Shown here in pieces: positions 46,595 through 59,011 of a stretch of 64,000 bases of DNA. Origin of the DNA: Fistulifera solaris (taxonomy: Eukaryota > Bacillariophyta > Bacillariophyceae > Naviculales > Stauroneidaceae); the NCBI GenBank assembly GCA_030295235.1, contig AP026138.1, positions 744,001 through 808,000 on the forward strand, written 5' to 3'. A program made the position numbers and the translations under genes. Position 1 is the first letter of the stretch; every line of letters starts with the position of its first letter. The notes under the pieces were generated by a model, which saw only the letters and a list, made by a program, of their open reading frames with translations, was not told where the DNA came from and did not search any database.

Positions 46595-49500
46595 TTAGTC
46601 TTCTCCATTTTTTGCTTTACTACCAAGTGCAAGTATGTTTTTGAAAGCAAATTCAGATCCGCCTTGCTGTTGTTCTTGGGATCGTGCGCCTCCTCCGGCA
46701 GCTTTTGCAATACGAACGACATCAACTGGGTTGGGATCCAACTTGTGTCTGTAGATAGAAGAGCTAAGCTTTTCCCATCTTCCAAACCATTCGTACAGAA
46801 CTTTGACAAGAGCTTTCCACGCAACAGGCAACAGACCACCCTCTTCCGATAAGTGCTTCTCCATTCTGCCAAACATAGAACTAATCTTTTCTTTGAGAAT
46901 GTCGCGATTCGCTTCTTTCGTAAGCAAACGCACAAACTGATTCTTGGGAATATTTTTAGCAACTTCACTGTCTCCAACATTCTTCCGTAATTTCGATACC
47001 CTGGAAAGAGATCGTGTAGAGCAGTGAACTCGCGTTTGATCATCCAACCCAAATACGCATCTGTGCTATCTTTGCATATGGTATTTGCCTTCGCAATTTG
47101 CTTCGCAAATAGCTCTTCCATGATTGATCCGCGTTCTTTCATTGCCTGCGTGAAATAATATGTATTTTCCATCAACATAACGTTCGCGCCATACTGTTTG
47201 TCAGTTGATTCTCTGTTTGCGCATTCTCGCAAACTGTCCAGCAAAGCAGATGCCATCTTTTGCATGTAATAGTTGATGACTTTAATTCCAGACAGATCTG
47301 GATTAAAATCTGCAGGACGCCCTTCTCTGTAGCAATGCATCACATGGTCCAAGAAGCATGGAAAACGCATGAAACTTGGAAAGACACCAACTCGCTTTGC
47401 TGCAATCGGTACTCCGTCGTTTGAACGGATCCATTCGATCTGTTTTTCTACCCAATTGACCCACTGTTTATCCGCAGTCTTTCGAAGATCGAGAATTGTT
47501 GCACGAACGTAAGCAAGCGACAGCGAATGATCACCGCCTTTCTTTTCTCGGTCGATGTAATTGTCCATGATCTCGTTCAAATAGATAGACGAAATCAAAC
47601 AAAGCATAGGATCGGTTCTCGGTATCTGATCAGGTGGTAGATTGCCCTCCAACTCCGGAGATTGGATGCCGCACGTTCGACTGATGTAATATCTGAAATG
47701 CTGAGAGGCTTTGTCCACCGCAAGCTTCGAGTTTTCAAAATTGCGTTTCTTCTCGCGCCCGTCTTGATCCTTCGAACTGTTTCCGAAAAGAGCCGACGTG
47801 AAATAGGCTTCACGCGCAATGACTGGTAGAAGTTCTGTCAACGCTGCTTTAATGTCATTGGCATTCACACCTTGATACTTTGCAGGTTCACCGGGTGAGG
47901 GTGGGGAATAGTCCTTTATGTCTTTACCGATTCGGGTAAGATACGCCAAATTTTTGCCCGGGAGAGCTTGAAAGTAACCCTTCATGCGCTTTTTTCATCA
48001 GAATGCCTTCAGCTACCATTTCGGCATACGATTCTCTCAACGCCGGCAGCATTTCAGGACTGAGAGCCGCAAGCACTTCGATTAGTTTTAGATAGCCCAA
48101 TAAAGCAGACTGAAACTTCCTCTGGGTATCGCGAATCTTTCGAGCAATCTGAAAGTTAAGGGGAAAAGTTAGATCTGCTTCAAAACAAAACAACGTTTAT
48201 CTCTGCAGATACTTACGATAACGTGTGTATCATTCTTCGATACCTTTCCATTATCACTTCCAGCAACAACTTCTGTTTTGAACTGTTCCATGACCGTTAC
48301 AATAATCTGCGCCAGCTGCCTGCAAAATGTCATCGACAAGGTTGTTAATCCCTTCGCACGTTGGCTCACAGGTCGTAAGTGCATTCCACCAGTTTTACGG
48401 GGGTACTCAATGGCCTCTTGGAGTGCTTTGCCTGCTTCGTAAATTTGCTCAACGCCGTGTTCGCTCTCCTCGACATCCACCATCCCGTCCTCATCGTATA
48501 CGAGATGCTGGGCCGGATTCTTTAGAACCTCTTCCAACTCTTCATGAATATCTAATCCTATCAGCAAGTGTCTGATTTCCGAGCCAAGCATCTCATAAGA
48601 CTTCCACTGTTGTTCCAGTTGGCGGTTCTCCTCTTCAATGTCCGCACAATCATCAGTCAATGGTTTAATTGCTGCCGCTCGATCTTGAAGCCACTCCTCC
48701 ATCTGCAACAATTCTGTATCGAGCGACTCCAGCATTTTGAAGAGCGACGCTAGGGCGAGTGCATCAACGCTGTCTCTCGTGTCTTCTTCGGGCTGTCCAC
48801 TCATGAATGCCAATTTGTGGCTTCGACCCGCTGCTTTCTCGTCTTCCCAAGCAATCAAACGACGGCAAGTTTCTGCTTCTAGATCGCGCATGCGGCTTTG
48901 CAACATAAAACTCAATTGCTCGGCAATACTCCAAACCGCGGCTTGGTCTGTATCAAGGTCGATCGAGTTCAAGATTTCCTCAGCATCTTTGCGTTCCTCT
49001 TCCGACTGAAATAGCGTGATGCGAGTCGCAAAGTTGCCCATCATCAAGTCATAGGCCATGTTATCAACTTCTTCCAAATCGACCTTCTCTTCGCTATTCA
49101 ACTCAATTTTCTGCTGATGGTGCGCCCCTGGTTCAATTCCCAGCATAGCCCGATGCCTTTCCAACAAAACAGGAAGGACTTCTGACTTTCGTAAGAACCC
49201 ATTCACCGTTGCCACATACTGTAGTTCGGCTCTATCCAAGTTGCGTACGTTCAGTGGCGGAAGAAAGGTCCGTTCCATACCAGCCGGAAGATGTTGCGCA
49301 TTGTGTTCTACCACCGAGACACATAACATCGCATGAATCTGCAGTAACGACCAAATAAAGCGTTCTTTATCCATAGAGCCTTCCGCTTCTTGGTATTCAT
49401 TTTTGGCATCGGCGTGATCAAAGTCAATACGCAACGTATCGCCGTTGCGAAACGCTAATTGCACCACGGTCGAATGCAAATCTTGGACCGTAGTCAACTG

Positions 49501-50760
49501 ATCCAGTCGTATCAACTTGCGGATATCGGGTGCAGTCCCGCTATGATGAAGCGTCATGAATACCAAGACGGGGAACGACGAAATCTCCTCTTCAGCTGGA
49601 GCCGCCGCAACAGTGGGGATGCCTGATTCGTCCCCCGGTGCACTCTCCTCTCGGGTGGAACTATTCATCTTCGAGTCGGAGCTTGCTAACTGCGCAGACT
49701 TGCTGTCATGCATCGAATCTGAAACCGACAGATCTTCCGTTCCGTGGCCTTCTGGAGCAAACATGGCATCGTAATCATCACGCTCGGACACGTCTTCCAC
49801 TTCCCGTGTGGCTTTCTTGTTTTCTTTTGCGTAGAGCGGAGCTACCAAGGGCTTGTTGGTGGACCTTGCCACCAACACATATCGCAACTTATTGCGTCCT
49901 TTTCCAGTCGTCCCTCCGTACAAGCCCAGCGAACGTTTGTGCGACTTGAAGTTTCCGGGATACTGTAGGGCGGACATGGCAACCGCTTCCGTCCCCTGAC
50001 TTTCAAAGGACTCACAGCGGAAACACATGAGCGTTTCCTGCTGCATTGTTTCGGGATACCCTTCCATGACGGTGCCTCCAATCGAGTATCGATCGACTTT
50101 TAAGGGAGGAACGACCACCCGCGCGGCGAAATTGGCCACGTGCGTCAAGTTCTTGGGATCGGTGATTCGTTCCACGGTGGCCCCGAATTGAGCGTTCAAG
50201 TTACTATTTGCCGTTGCGGAAACGCGATTGAACAAAAAGTTCCGATTCGGATCTTCTTCTTCCATCCCTCCCACATCAATCCTCGACAAGATGCGATTGA
50301 GACGATTCGTCCCGGCTGATTTTTCAATGTGACGTGTCTTACTATTCGAGGGAGCATTCATCTGCATAGCATCATCCCCATTCTCAGAATCGTCATCCTC
50401 ATGATGCATTCTGGTATTTCTATTTTCTAATTGCGTGGATTCATCATCGTTTTGATTCTCGGAATCGTCTTCTCCATCCTTGCCGTAGACACGGTAAACC
50501 GGACGTGCGACATTATCTAAATCAACTTGGTGACGCACCGCACGTTCTCTCGTCTTTTTCTCTCGATTACTCTTGGCTTTGTCGTCGTCTTCTTCCTCCT
50601 CATCGTCATCGCGATCACGTCGACGCAGCCTTAATTTGGCCGGAAAATTGACCTTGAGATCAAAGCCGCCCGATTCTTTTTGTGCTCCTCCTTCTTCATC
50701 GTTATCATCGTTCCCGCGACCCTCTTGGCTCTTGCGGAAAATACCTCGAACGCCTTTCAT
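46595..50760 (-). CDS. SEC3: Exocyst complex subunit SEC3 (EXOC1)
   Basis: Tethers secretory vesicles to the plasma membrane. About 1,365 residues: exon 50760-48217, intron 48149-48216 (68 bases, GTAAGT...CAG), exon 48148-46595. The N-terminal ~170 residues are highly charged. A PH-like lipid-binding region is suggested by FPVLVFMTLHHSGTAPDIRK and the following LTTVQDLHSTVVQLAFRNGD block to ERFIWSLLQIHAML. Then come a coiled coil (MEEWLQDRAAAIKPLTDDC) and a C-terminal helical-rod section containing QWVNWVEKQIEWIRS, RVGVFPSFMRFPCFLDHVMH and ENTYYFTQAMKERG. Two single-base frame breaks, near 47990 (A-run) and 46999 (GGG), cancel in length. The SEC3 assignment rests on overall layout and the C-terminal pattern, and is less certain than 'exocyst-like subunit'. 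Confidence 0.68.
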
Positions 50761-51183
50761 TGCATATAATTGTGAAAGAAATGAGTGATCGGAAGGTAAC
50801 CTAATAACAATGGGTAGAAACTCTCATTTGCATACATGCAGCATCTGCGGAGCAGTCGGTTGAATTATTGCGAGGTGCAGTGCAGACAGCACGCAGCGCG
50901 TTGCGATCTTCCACCTTCCACCGTAAGAAAAGCTATTTGGGTACCGCTTTTATTTTCAACGGAATTGCTTAACCTGTATGTATTAAGTAAAGTCTGTAAA
51001 ACTGTCGTAGTGGCTCTGGATTGGATTCGTATTCCCCCCATAATAAAAAAAAGCGTGCGTTTTCGCAGCACGAAAGAACATCGATCCACTTTCACTATTA
51101 CAACGAACCAGAACAAAAAGTTATTCTCACATCTTATCTTCGCCCAACACAATTATCGATTAACGAAAAGAATTATCATTCGT
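50761..51183. other. Divergent promoter region of SEC3 and the multi-pass protein
   Basis: An upstream ORF from 50836 is in frame with the multi-pass protein but looks non-coding (it begins MQHLRSSRLNYCEVQ). No repeat is recognised. Confidence 0.3.
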
Positions 51184-52480
51184 ATGCCGACATTCGAAGC
51201 CGCCAGTCCAGCAGGAGAGTCAACGACCGAGTTTCTTTTGTACTCGGAAGAAGGAGGAGGAGGGTTCGGAACCTCCACTTCCACCGCGGAAGAAGAGGCC
51301 TTCTCATCGCCTGTTGTGTATCGCGAAGATATCAGCAATAGTCAGAGAGAACAGTTGTTGTATGATGAAACAAATGGTTCCGTCAATCGCGTACGACTCA
51401 CGAGTTCCGGGGAAGAATTACACAGCCTTCGTCGCACGTTGCGAAGATCGTTTTCCCAACGACGACCGTCCCATTTGAACGGATTGAACTATCTGAATGT
51501 AGTGACATATGCAGCACATTTGTTTGTTTCCTACGGTATTGGGATTTGGGGATTGAATCATATTTTGGAGACACGATGGGAAATTATCATGAAATACGAA
51601 ACACTCGTCACGCCCGCGCACTGGGCGTATTACTTGTGGGCTCCCATTGTCATTATGGAAGGATTCTTTTCGTTGGCGCAGCTGCTTCCACATTATCGAG
51701 CGAGAAGTCTCATTCAAGGTACGCTTGAAAAGTGTCGGATGTGCCGCACTTGACACCGAAATGTCTTTAACATTCAGACATACAGATGGCACATCCTTTT
51801 ACTTCTTTTACACTTTTGTGATTCAGACCGCTTGGACGTTCTTCTTTTCATTTCAACTTTTCATCTTGTCATTCATTTCCGTCGTCGGTGCACTACTGTC
51901 ACTCCTCTCTTTATTGGCGTCGCAGCACAAGTCTCTACTTTCCGAACGGCGACGAAACTTGGTCGAATACACGCTCTTCCGTTGTCCTTTTTATTTGCAT
52001 ACTGGGTGGATGGCATTGATGACGCTCGATCACATGTGTCTGTTGGTGCGGCGATACGCACCGGAACACGTAGGGATGCAAGTGGCGGCGGATATTCTGG
52101 CACTGGCATTCATGTTCGCCGTTGCCATTGTTCCCTTGACACTGTCAACTCCCGTCTGCTGGCCACAACAAGATTTTATCATCCCACTTGTTGTTATATG
52201 GTACGTCGAGGGAACATTCGTTGCTTTCCAGTTTTCAAAATTTGCGAAACCTCACGCGATTGGTTGTGTATTTGTTTCTAGGTCTTATATTGGCATTGCT
52301 TGGCATTTAGAAGAGCCCAGCGAGACCATGATCGATATATACGGTGAGGTTATTATTCACGCAGTCAAGTATGGATCGTATTTCTTGGCAGCTGCGTCTA
52401 GTTGCTGCCTTGTGCCGTGCGTTGTTGTTTGGCTAGCCCGTGAATTCTGTACGATTCGAATAGTTGAACTCGATGACTGA
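51184..52480 (+). CDS. Multi-pass membrane protein, TspO-related in pattern
   Basis: Three exons: 51184-51718, 51786-52200, 52282-52480; introns 67 and 81 bases. The first splices phase 1 to give RSLIQDGTSFYFFYTFVIQ; the second is a multiple of three with no stop. 382 residues. The N-terminal ~100 residues are cytosolic, Ser/Glu-rich. Then there are about eight membrane helices, including HLFVSYGIGIWGLNHIL, WEIIMKYETLVTPAHWAYYL, FFFSFQLFILSFISVVGALL, FMFAVAIVPLTLSTPVCW and YFLAAASSCCLVPCVVVW. The segment KYETLVTPAHWAYYLWAPI resembles the KYQTLVTPAGWAFAIWG motif of TspO/MBR-related proteins in plants and algae. Function is unknown. Confidence 0.68.
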
Positions 52481-52609
52481 AGGAATGGGCACTGAGAGCC
52501 GGTGCTACATGCTGAACGACACGAAATAATGACGATGCTAATAATCCAACGATCAACAAAGACAAGGCGCAATAATCTACTGTTAATTTTTATCTGAGTG
52601 AAATAGCAT

Positions 52610-54011
52610 TCACAACTCCACTTTTCGATGTGGATAGAGATCGCCCAGTTCCAAGCACCGTGATAATTCAAACTCGTCGGCCTGCTTTATCTTTCTTGCC
52701 TTATCTTCTTCTGACACCATTTTTAGAGTGTTTGCATTGACTTGCAATCGCTTTTTGTAGTTTCTTTGCTTTGTGCACTCTTCAATCAGATACTGCTCGT
52801 AGGCCACTTCGACCATTTGTTCCACTCGTCGTAATTGATAATTGTTCTGAGCGTACGTTCGGGCAAAATTGGTAGTAACATAAAAAGGAATGTCGCGAAC
52901 TTTTGTCGTTTGCGTCTTCATCAAATTCACAAATGGAGGTTTGCGCTAGAGACAAGTTGTCAGGAACGGTAAACATTTAGGCCAACTAACGAGAAGAAGT
53001 CAGCGTACTACTTACCACCAGATTAAAATGCTGACCTTCTCCGGGCATCCTGCCTGACATAGAGGCGCCAGAAGATCCATCTGATCGAAAGAAAGTTGAA
53101 AACAGTATCAAGAGCAGCGGCATGAATTGGAAAAGTGCCGAGAGGAAAGGAGCTTGTCGCTCTTCTCTTTCCTGTGGACGGGCTTGACGCCTTGCACCAG
53201 CATTACGAAAAGGCATGCCTCCTGGACCAAAACCACTCGTGTAAACATGGAAACCGGGCCCTCCACGATGCATGCCAGGCATTCCTCCACCGAAAAACAT
53301 GTTAAATATTTCTTCCGGCGAAACCTCTTGTCCTCTATGATGCATGTTCATACCACCGCCCCTCGCAGCTCCACGATTGTCAGGGTCCTCGTCACCGTAC
53401 CGGTCGTAAATTGTTCGCTTTTGCGGATCCGACAAGGTTGCATACGCCAAGCCTACCGCTTTGAAAGCTTCATCTGCATTGGGTGCCGAATTTTTGTCGG
53501 GGTGAACTTTAAGTGAAAGCTTGCGATAGGCTTTCTTAATTTCGGCTTCACTACACCCCTGGCTCAACTTCAAAACACGATAGTGAGCACCACGCCCTCC
53601 TTCTTTTGATCGCAGCACTTCCTCCACAATTTTGACCTGTTCTTCACTATACGCTCTCCCATTCGCCCCGTTCAAATTTTGCTCCGAGGTATTTCGAGAA
53701 GGTCGGGAATCTGTGCTACTCGAATGCTGTGAAGCTCCGGTATTACCCGTCGTTGATGACGAACTATTATTTGCTGATGAAGCCATTTGCATCTTTGCGC
53801 TTGAAAGTAAAGCATCCACACCCGGAAGAGGATAGAGCTGCAAACTCTTTTGTAAAATTTGATAGCCCGCGGAAAGTCCCCTTGCTTGAGTGCTGCTGCA
53901 CCCATATCGCGACAGCGTTCCGCTTGTTCTTTATTAACCTAAATATACACGAGCCATCAGCCACAGAACAGTAAATGTTTAAAGTCAATCTAAAAATTAA
54001 CTTACCTCCAT
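52610..54011 (-). CDS. ER-membrane J-protein (DNAJB12/14-like)
   Basis: Hsp70 co-chaperone with the J-domain toward the cytosol at the ER membrane, acting in quality control. Exons 54011-54006 (only ATG GAG), 53938-53016 and 52945-52610; introns 67 and 70 bases. The N-terminal NKEQAERCRDMGAAALKQGD with DFPRAIKFYQKSLQLYP is typical of DNAJB12/14. The J-domain has HYRVLKLSQGCSEAEIKKAY, the HPD motif in LKVHPDKN, and FKAVGLAYATLSDPQKRTIY. A Gly/Met-rich stretch follows, then one membrane helix (FLSALFQFMPLLLILFSTFF) and a C-terminal DUF1977 domain (VNLMKTQTTKVRDIPFYV ... QLRRVEQMVEVAYEQYL). A single-base frame break lies near 53852; counted, 421 residues. Confidence 0.87.
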
Positions 54012-54602
54012 GGCTCAGCAAAAATACGAGAGAAAGAGTGAAGCAACTTGTAGGAAAATTCGGCGTTCCAGTGCGACGCAACTTTTGCAATCGATCAGTT
54101 TCTTACACCCGATAAGAACTTTACTCACAATGCATAAACGCAATGCTAAGTAAAGAACCGATTGAAGGGAATTAAAGGAGGCTGCACGAACGGGGAAGAA
54201 AGTTTTTATCCCATCGCGGCGGATCGAGAGGAAAAAATTTTTCTCGTCCCCTGTCCCTGTCCCCTCGTCATCCTTCATCTGGCGAACGACAGACGAGGGT
54301 AGCCTAACTCATTCAAAATCCGACTACATGTTACATTTATAGTCGAATCCCGTACTTAGATCACATATTCCATTTTACCATAAATATAGAACATCGTAAT
54401 TGGGCGCGCTCAAATAAAGAGTAGTCTCGTCCTTCATTGTGTCTACAGCAATGTAGGTGGAATTAATTTGAACGAAAGCACGAAACAAAATCGTTCGCCA
54501 AAATGGCGATCGCGGCACTTTTCTCACCATTTTCCTTTCTTCCTTGGCACGAGACAACTTGATTGCGAATATAATTCATAGCAAGAAGAAAACAAGTGAA
54601 GC
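54012..54602. other. Divergent promoter region
   Basis: Lies between the J-protein and the disordered-protein gene. A GTCCCCTGTCCCTGTCCCCT slippage tract lies near 54247. Otherwise nothing is recognised. Confidence 0.3.
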
Positions 54603-56081
54603 ATGATGAACTCAAACATTAACAATAGCCATACGCGAAGTTTCGATGACGATTGGCAGAGCTTTTCCGAGAATGCCTTTTCCGCCGGCCAGGAAAACGT
54701 AGGCCCGTCTTTGCCGGTGTCGTCGCCAACGAAAGCATCTTCTTCGGGTGGGATGGATTGTTCTTTTACTCTTCCGTCTCCGTCTAGAAGTCGCGCATTT
54801 GGTGACGTGATGCAGCCAAATTGTATTGTTGATATCGCATCGATGAAATCAGTGAATTCTTGCGACGTATCGTTGGCTTCAGCTATCCAGAGTGACATGG
54901 TGTCAACGGCAGCGGCTTCGGATTGTGGGACTGAGACATCATCTGTTGCTCACTTACGAGGATGGCTCAATGGATTTGGTAAACAACATCAAGAACACTA
55001 TTCAAGAACAGCATGTGTAGGCAAGCCTCCGGCAAATGTTCCTTTACAGAAACCCATTCGACCCAAAGTACAACCATCGGCAGAGAAAGCTCCCACTCCA
55101 CTCCCGTACACGGCCGCATCAAAACTGGCCAAGAGAATAGAACCAAAATCGGATTCAGCCCTCAAAACTCGCACAACAACTGTTTGCTATAACAAGCCGA
55201 TTATTCCCAAGGAAGACGTACAGGCAACCGATGAAGGATATGCGTCGGTGGCCCAACTGTCCGCCTGGTTAGCGAATGATCCGACCAAAACCAAAAAGGC
55301 CCGTCCCATTCGTCGAGGTGCAAACGTCATTGCCAAGTCCAAACAGTTTGATAAGGAGCTCGAGCATGTTGTTTTCGAAGAGAAGGTCGTACCCCGAGCA
55401 AATGTAGCCAACCGAAAAGTATGGCTAGAGAACCGCACGAGTATGAGTTCAGAAAAGACGGAAGGGACTGCTGCTGCTGGTTTCGCTGTTATAAAACCAT
55501 CCAATAAGAAGCCGCAAGAGACTGCACAAGATACCGAAGCTGATGATTCTGTAATGCTAATGAGTGTATCCGAGAAGAAGAAATGGCTCTCACATGCCTT
55601 CGACAAGCAGAAATCTTCGATTCCGGTCAAGAAGAGCCTAAAACGAGACAAACAGGAGGCTACATTGAGCAGCGCCAAGAAAATGTGGCGAGCTAGTGAC
55701 AATCCCCCGGAACAAACATACGAGTCTTCGTTTTCGACGTCCGTTTCTTCGGAAGCAGCTGATGTAAGCGCTATTTTCCGAAACTCATCGGCCGAATCTT
55801 GCACCCCCCAAGAGGAGGAGCCCCCAGTAGATTTCCATGCTGCCCGTCGACTACTTGTTGAACGTTCCAAAGCGAATGGCAATGATGTAGAAGTCGTTTC
55901 GAAAGTTCAGGTACGAACCGCAAAGTTTGAAAAGCTCGAGAAAGAGTCTCGAAGAGTGTCGGGTGCGCACACTCTGCTTAAATCATCGTGGGAGGAAGCC
56001 GAGGGTGGACGGCGAAGCAGCTACGTGAAAAAGTACGTTCCGGATATCTGCCCGAAGAAGTCGTTTGACCAGCTTCCGTAG
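54603..56081 (+). CDS. Disordered protein with repeated SVxxLxxWL motifs
   Basis: 492 residues, uninterrupted, from the ATG at 54603. Mostly Ser/Thr/Lys/Pro-rich and probably disordered. A short motif recurs: TSSVAHLRGWLNGFGKQ, YASVAQLSAWLANDPTKTKK, MSVSEKKKWLSHAFDKQ, plus weaker NRKVWLENRT and SSAKKMWRASD. Each is a Ser-Val start, a short helix and a Trp-Leu pair followed by basic residues. This looks like a repeated docking peptide. The C-terminus holds VDFHAARRLLVERSKANGND and ends YVPDICPKKSFDQLP. No catalytic domain, signal peptide or membrane segment is seen, and I do not recognise the family. Confidence 0.68.
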   Translation: MMNSNINNSHTRSFDDDWQSFSENAFSAGQENVGPSLPVSSPTKASSSGGMDCSFTLPSPSRSRAFGDVMQPNCIVDIASMKSVNSCDVSLASAIQSDMVSTAAASDCGTETSSVAHLRGWLNGFGKQHQEHYSRTACVGKPPANVPLQKPIRPKVQPSAEKAPTPLPYTAASKLAKRIEPKSDSALKTRTTTVCYNKPIIPKEDVQATDEGYASVAQLSAWLANDPTKTKKARPIRRGANVIAKSKQFDKELEHVVFEEKVVPRANVANRKVWLENRTSMSSEKTEGTAAAGFAVIKPSNKKPQETAQDTEADDSVMLMSVSEKKKWLSHAFDKQKSSIPVKKSLKRDKQEATLSSAKKMWRASDNPPEQTYESSFSTSVSSEAADVSAIFRNSSAESCTPQEEEPPVDFHAARRLLVERSKANGNDVEVVSKVQVRTAKFEKLEKESRRVSGAHTLLKSSWEEAEGGRRSSYVKKYVPDICPKKSFDQLP

Positions 56082-56250
56082 ACGAACATGACAGACAAAG
56101 GAACCCCGCCACTTCATGTATATTGCAACCCACCACAGAACTTACTCATAAGAAATCAGCTTCGCGGGAAAATGTCTTGATGTCAGACGAAAAAATTAGT
56201 TTTTAATTTGAAAGATTGTTATTTCTTTACGTTTGAGCTCTCTTTATACC

Positions 56251-57431
56251 TCATGAACTAGCATTTTCCGAAGTATGCTTGTCGTTCTTAGTCCTATAAA
56301 CTGCATATTCCCAATCCTGCCACTCGTTTGGCAATACAGCACGGCAATTCCCTATATTTGGGAACAAAGCCTGCCTATTCTTTTGCATCAATACAAGAAG
56401 CTCTGCTAAAAGGGGACCGACGACATCGCGAGTGGTCTCTATACTATGCCGTTCGATCTGCAAAAGAACCGGCAAGCGCACGTACAACCGCAATAAATAT
56501 TCACACCCAAAGTAGTCGATCCACTTGGCGTCGTCCGGTACCGTCTTTTGAATTCCTCGAATTGCGGACGTTCTTCGGGATACAAAAGCAAGGCAGGGAG
56601 CGCCTTCTGAAACAGAAGCTCCAATTGATCACAAAAAGTTTGTATGTCTTCTGCGCTAGGCAAAGAGGGGGCAGCATTTTCCGAGGACTCGGCCTGTTTC
56701 GCAAGATACTTCAACTTTCGTTTTCGAAAATGAGCTAGTACTTTGCGCACGGGTACTGGAGCTGGTAAGCAATGCACCATGCGGGCAGGCTTGGAGTACT
56801 TCATGGGAGAATCACGCCTATCTTTACAGTCCCAACCACATCGAGTGATCTTTTCGTACTCATCGACCAGTACAGTTTTCAAAGTGAACGGCAACTCACA
56901 ATAGTCCGAGTATAAGTATTGCAGATCAACACTTCTCGTACACGATGCATTAGAAAGTCTTCGCCTTGCAGTGGAAGGCTGTTCACTACTCGATTTTCGT
57001 TTCTTATTTGTCTTTTCTGCCGAAGACACCTTCTCTTCATTGTGCTGTGATTGTTGCTGCTGATACTTGCGCCTGTTTTCCGGAGTATCCGGTTGTAGCC
57101 AATCGCACGAAACCCACCGATCCCATCGAGCATTCCAACCTTGATAATGTACGAGAAATTCCCATTCGTCCGGAGAAAGAGTCCGAACCTTTCGTATGAT
57201 GGCCTCGTAGAAAGCCCCTTTCTCCGCTTTGTCGGCAGCGTACACGCGCTGATCGATTTGAAACGGTGGCGTTGATTTACGAACGGGAGAGAAAGCTTCC
57301 TCCATCTGGTCATTGTTATTCTCTGCAATGCTCATTTCGTCTTCTTTGACATCGTCAAGTTCCATGGGGGCGCCATTCGTTAGACCCAAAGACGTAAATG
57401 TAGTTTCGGAGACAGAGGAAGACGCTCGCAT
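56251..57431 (-). CDS. MRG15/Eaf3-type chromodomain protein
   Basis: Chromatin reader of NuA4-type acetyltransferase and Rpd3S-type deacetylase complexes. About 393 residues. The N-terminal chromo-barrel domain reads QIDQRVYAADKAEKGAFYEA, with WEFLVHYQGWNARWDRWVSC holding the aromatic cage residues. A basic linker (KTNKKRKSSSEQPSTARRR) leads to the MRG domain: LPFTLKTVLVDEYEKITR, PVRKVLAHFRKRK, and after the break WIDYFGCEYLLRLYVRLPVL and AELLVLMQKNRQALFP. A single-base frame break lies in the CAAAAG at about 56545 (plus-strand CTTTTG). Start is the ATG at 57431. The final ~30 residues diverge from the family. This is a nuclear protein by family knowledge. Confidence 0.87.
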
Positions 57432-57869
57432 TGCTGAGTAGCTAAAAAATTCTTTACTTCAAATGATCACGGCAAGGGCTCCGCACGACAGTTTAAAACA
57501 ACGAAACGAGATATTTTCTTTTCCAATTTATACTCAAAGCGAAAGAAAAATGAAACAATACGATTACAGGAGCGATTGTTGCATGGAAATAATACTGCAG
57601 CACGATCGTGTCGAGAACAAAAATAATGTATAGGTCGCAGGTCGCGCAGTCGCATACTAAGCGGAGCCACGGCCAGACCCCCAACACTACTTACTCCGCT
57701 CCAGCTCCACACTCCACAATCCACAGTTCCCCCAAAAGATGATTGTCGATGATGCCTGTAGGGCGGAAAAAGTTTACCGGTGTGATGATTACCCGATGCA
57801 AAGGACAGTCCCTCTTTGACAATCAAGGCCTTCATTTTCGTGCAATCGACTGCAATACAAAAAAAGTAT
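57432..57869. other. MRG15 upstream spacer
   Basis: Pyrimidine-biased presumed promoter; CCGCTCCAGCTCCACACTCC-type slippage words lie near 57698. No gene is recognised. Confidence 0.3.
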
Positions 57870-58535
57870 GAAAAAATGCAACGCTTCGAATGTCTACGTA
57901 GTTTTCACGTGTTGCTCTTGCAGGAAATTTATCGACAGAGGGGAGACCCGGATTTTTCCTAATTTCGATCACACCATTATTCGCGTCTTTTGGACAACAA
58001 TGTCAGAAATACTTTGCCCAACATCGCTTATGACACCCATGAAACAATAATCGGAAGTGATTTGATAGTGAAACATGAAACAGTAGAAAGATACGACGCT
58101 TCCAGTGTCTACGCGAGTTTTACGTAGCCGCCGTAGGAAATTTATCTCTGTAGGGGTACCCGGATACTGTGATTTTCGCCATCATCCAATTCTTGGATCT
58201 ACAATGCACAGATGTCAACGTTTCCTTGTCCACCGTATTCGCTTCGTATCAGGGAGCAATAATCGGCTTCGATTTGAAAACAAAACGTTGACGGAACGAA
58301 TGATGCAACGCTTCGAATTTCTACGTAGTTTTCACGTGTAGCTCTCGTAGGGAAATTTATCGACAGAGGGGAGTCCCGGATTTTTTCCTAATTTTTTCCT
58401 AATTTTGATCACACCACTATTCGCTTCTTTTGGACAACAATGTCAGAAATACTTTGCCCAGCATCGCTTATGTGACCTATGAACAATAATAGACTTTGAT
58501 TTGATAGTGAAACATGAAACATTAGAGGTCGCACC
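57870..58535. repeat. Repeat family E, three tandem copies (~210-220 bp)
   Basis: Copies start near 57876, 58095 and 58302 with GCAACGCTTCGAATGTCTAC-type sequence. Each then has GTAGTTTTCACGTGTAGCTC, the core GTAGGGAAATTTATCGACAG plus AGGGGAGNCCCGGATTTT, TTGATCACACCATTATTCGC, and a tail CAACAATGTCAGAAATACTT. This is the best preserved example of the family whose core is also found, reversed, at 1414 and in each array A unit, and directly at 11964 and 12176. No open frame is conserved. Confidence 0.78.
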
Positions 58536-59011
58536 GTCGCAGCTTGCGACAAAAAGCAGAGGAATGGCCAGACGCCCCAATCGACACCTCACACAGAATT
58601 TCCATTCGTCTCAAAATAATGCTGTATCGATTTTCTGTTTTTAAAAAAAGCATCGAGTCGTCTCTGTCGACTAGACTAAGGTCACCAGGAATTACTCTTC
58701 ATTTAACATATTTTTAAAGCAAGGCGAATATCTACGAATCAATGTTTTGGAGGATCGGTTAGAGCGAACTATCTTCGTAATAGATTAACGAACTATCTTC
58801 GTAATAGATTAACAACATACACACCCTTTCTCTTTATCTATGCACGCTTTCATTGTAAGCTACGTGCGGGATATCAAGCACTATAGTTAGAAGGAACCTA
58901 ATTATCCTCATGGCCGGAATGAATACACACAAACTATAATTTAAACGTCTTTTTCGTAAGCTGAGCGAGGATGTAAGAGCGCTTTAAGCGTGTCCAAACT
59001 CGCTAAAAAGT
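58536..59011. other. Spacer with a short direct repeat
   Basis: An exact tandem duplication of GAACTATCTTCGTAATAGAT lies near 58768-58810. Nothing else is recognised. Confidence 0.4.
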
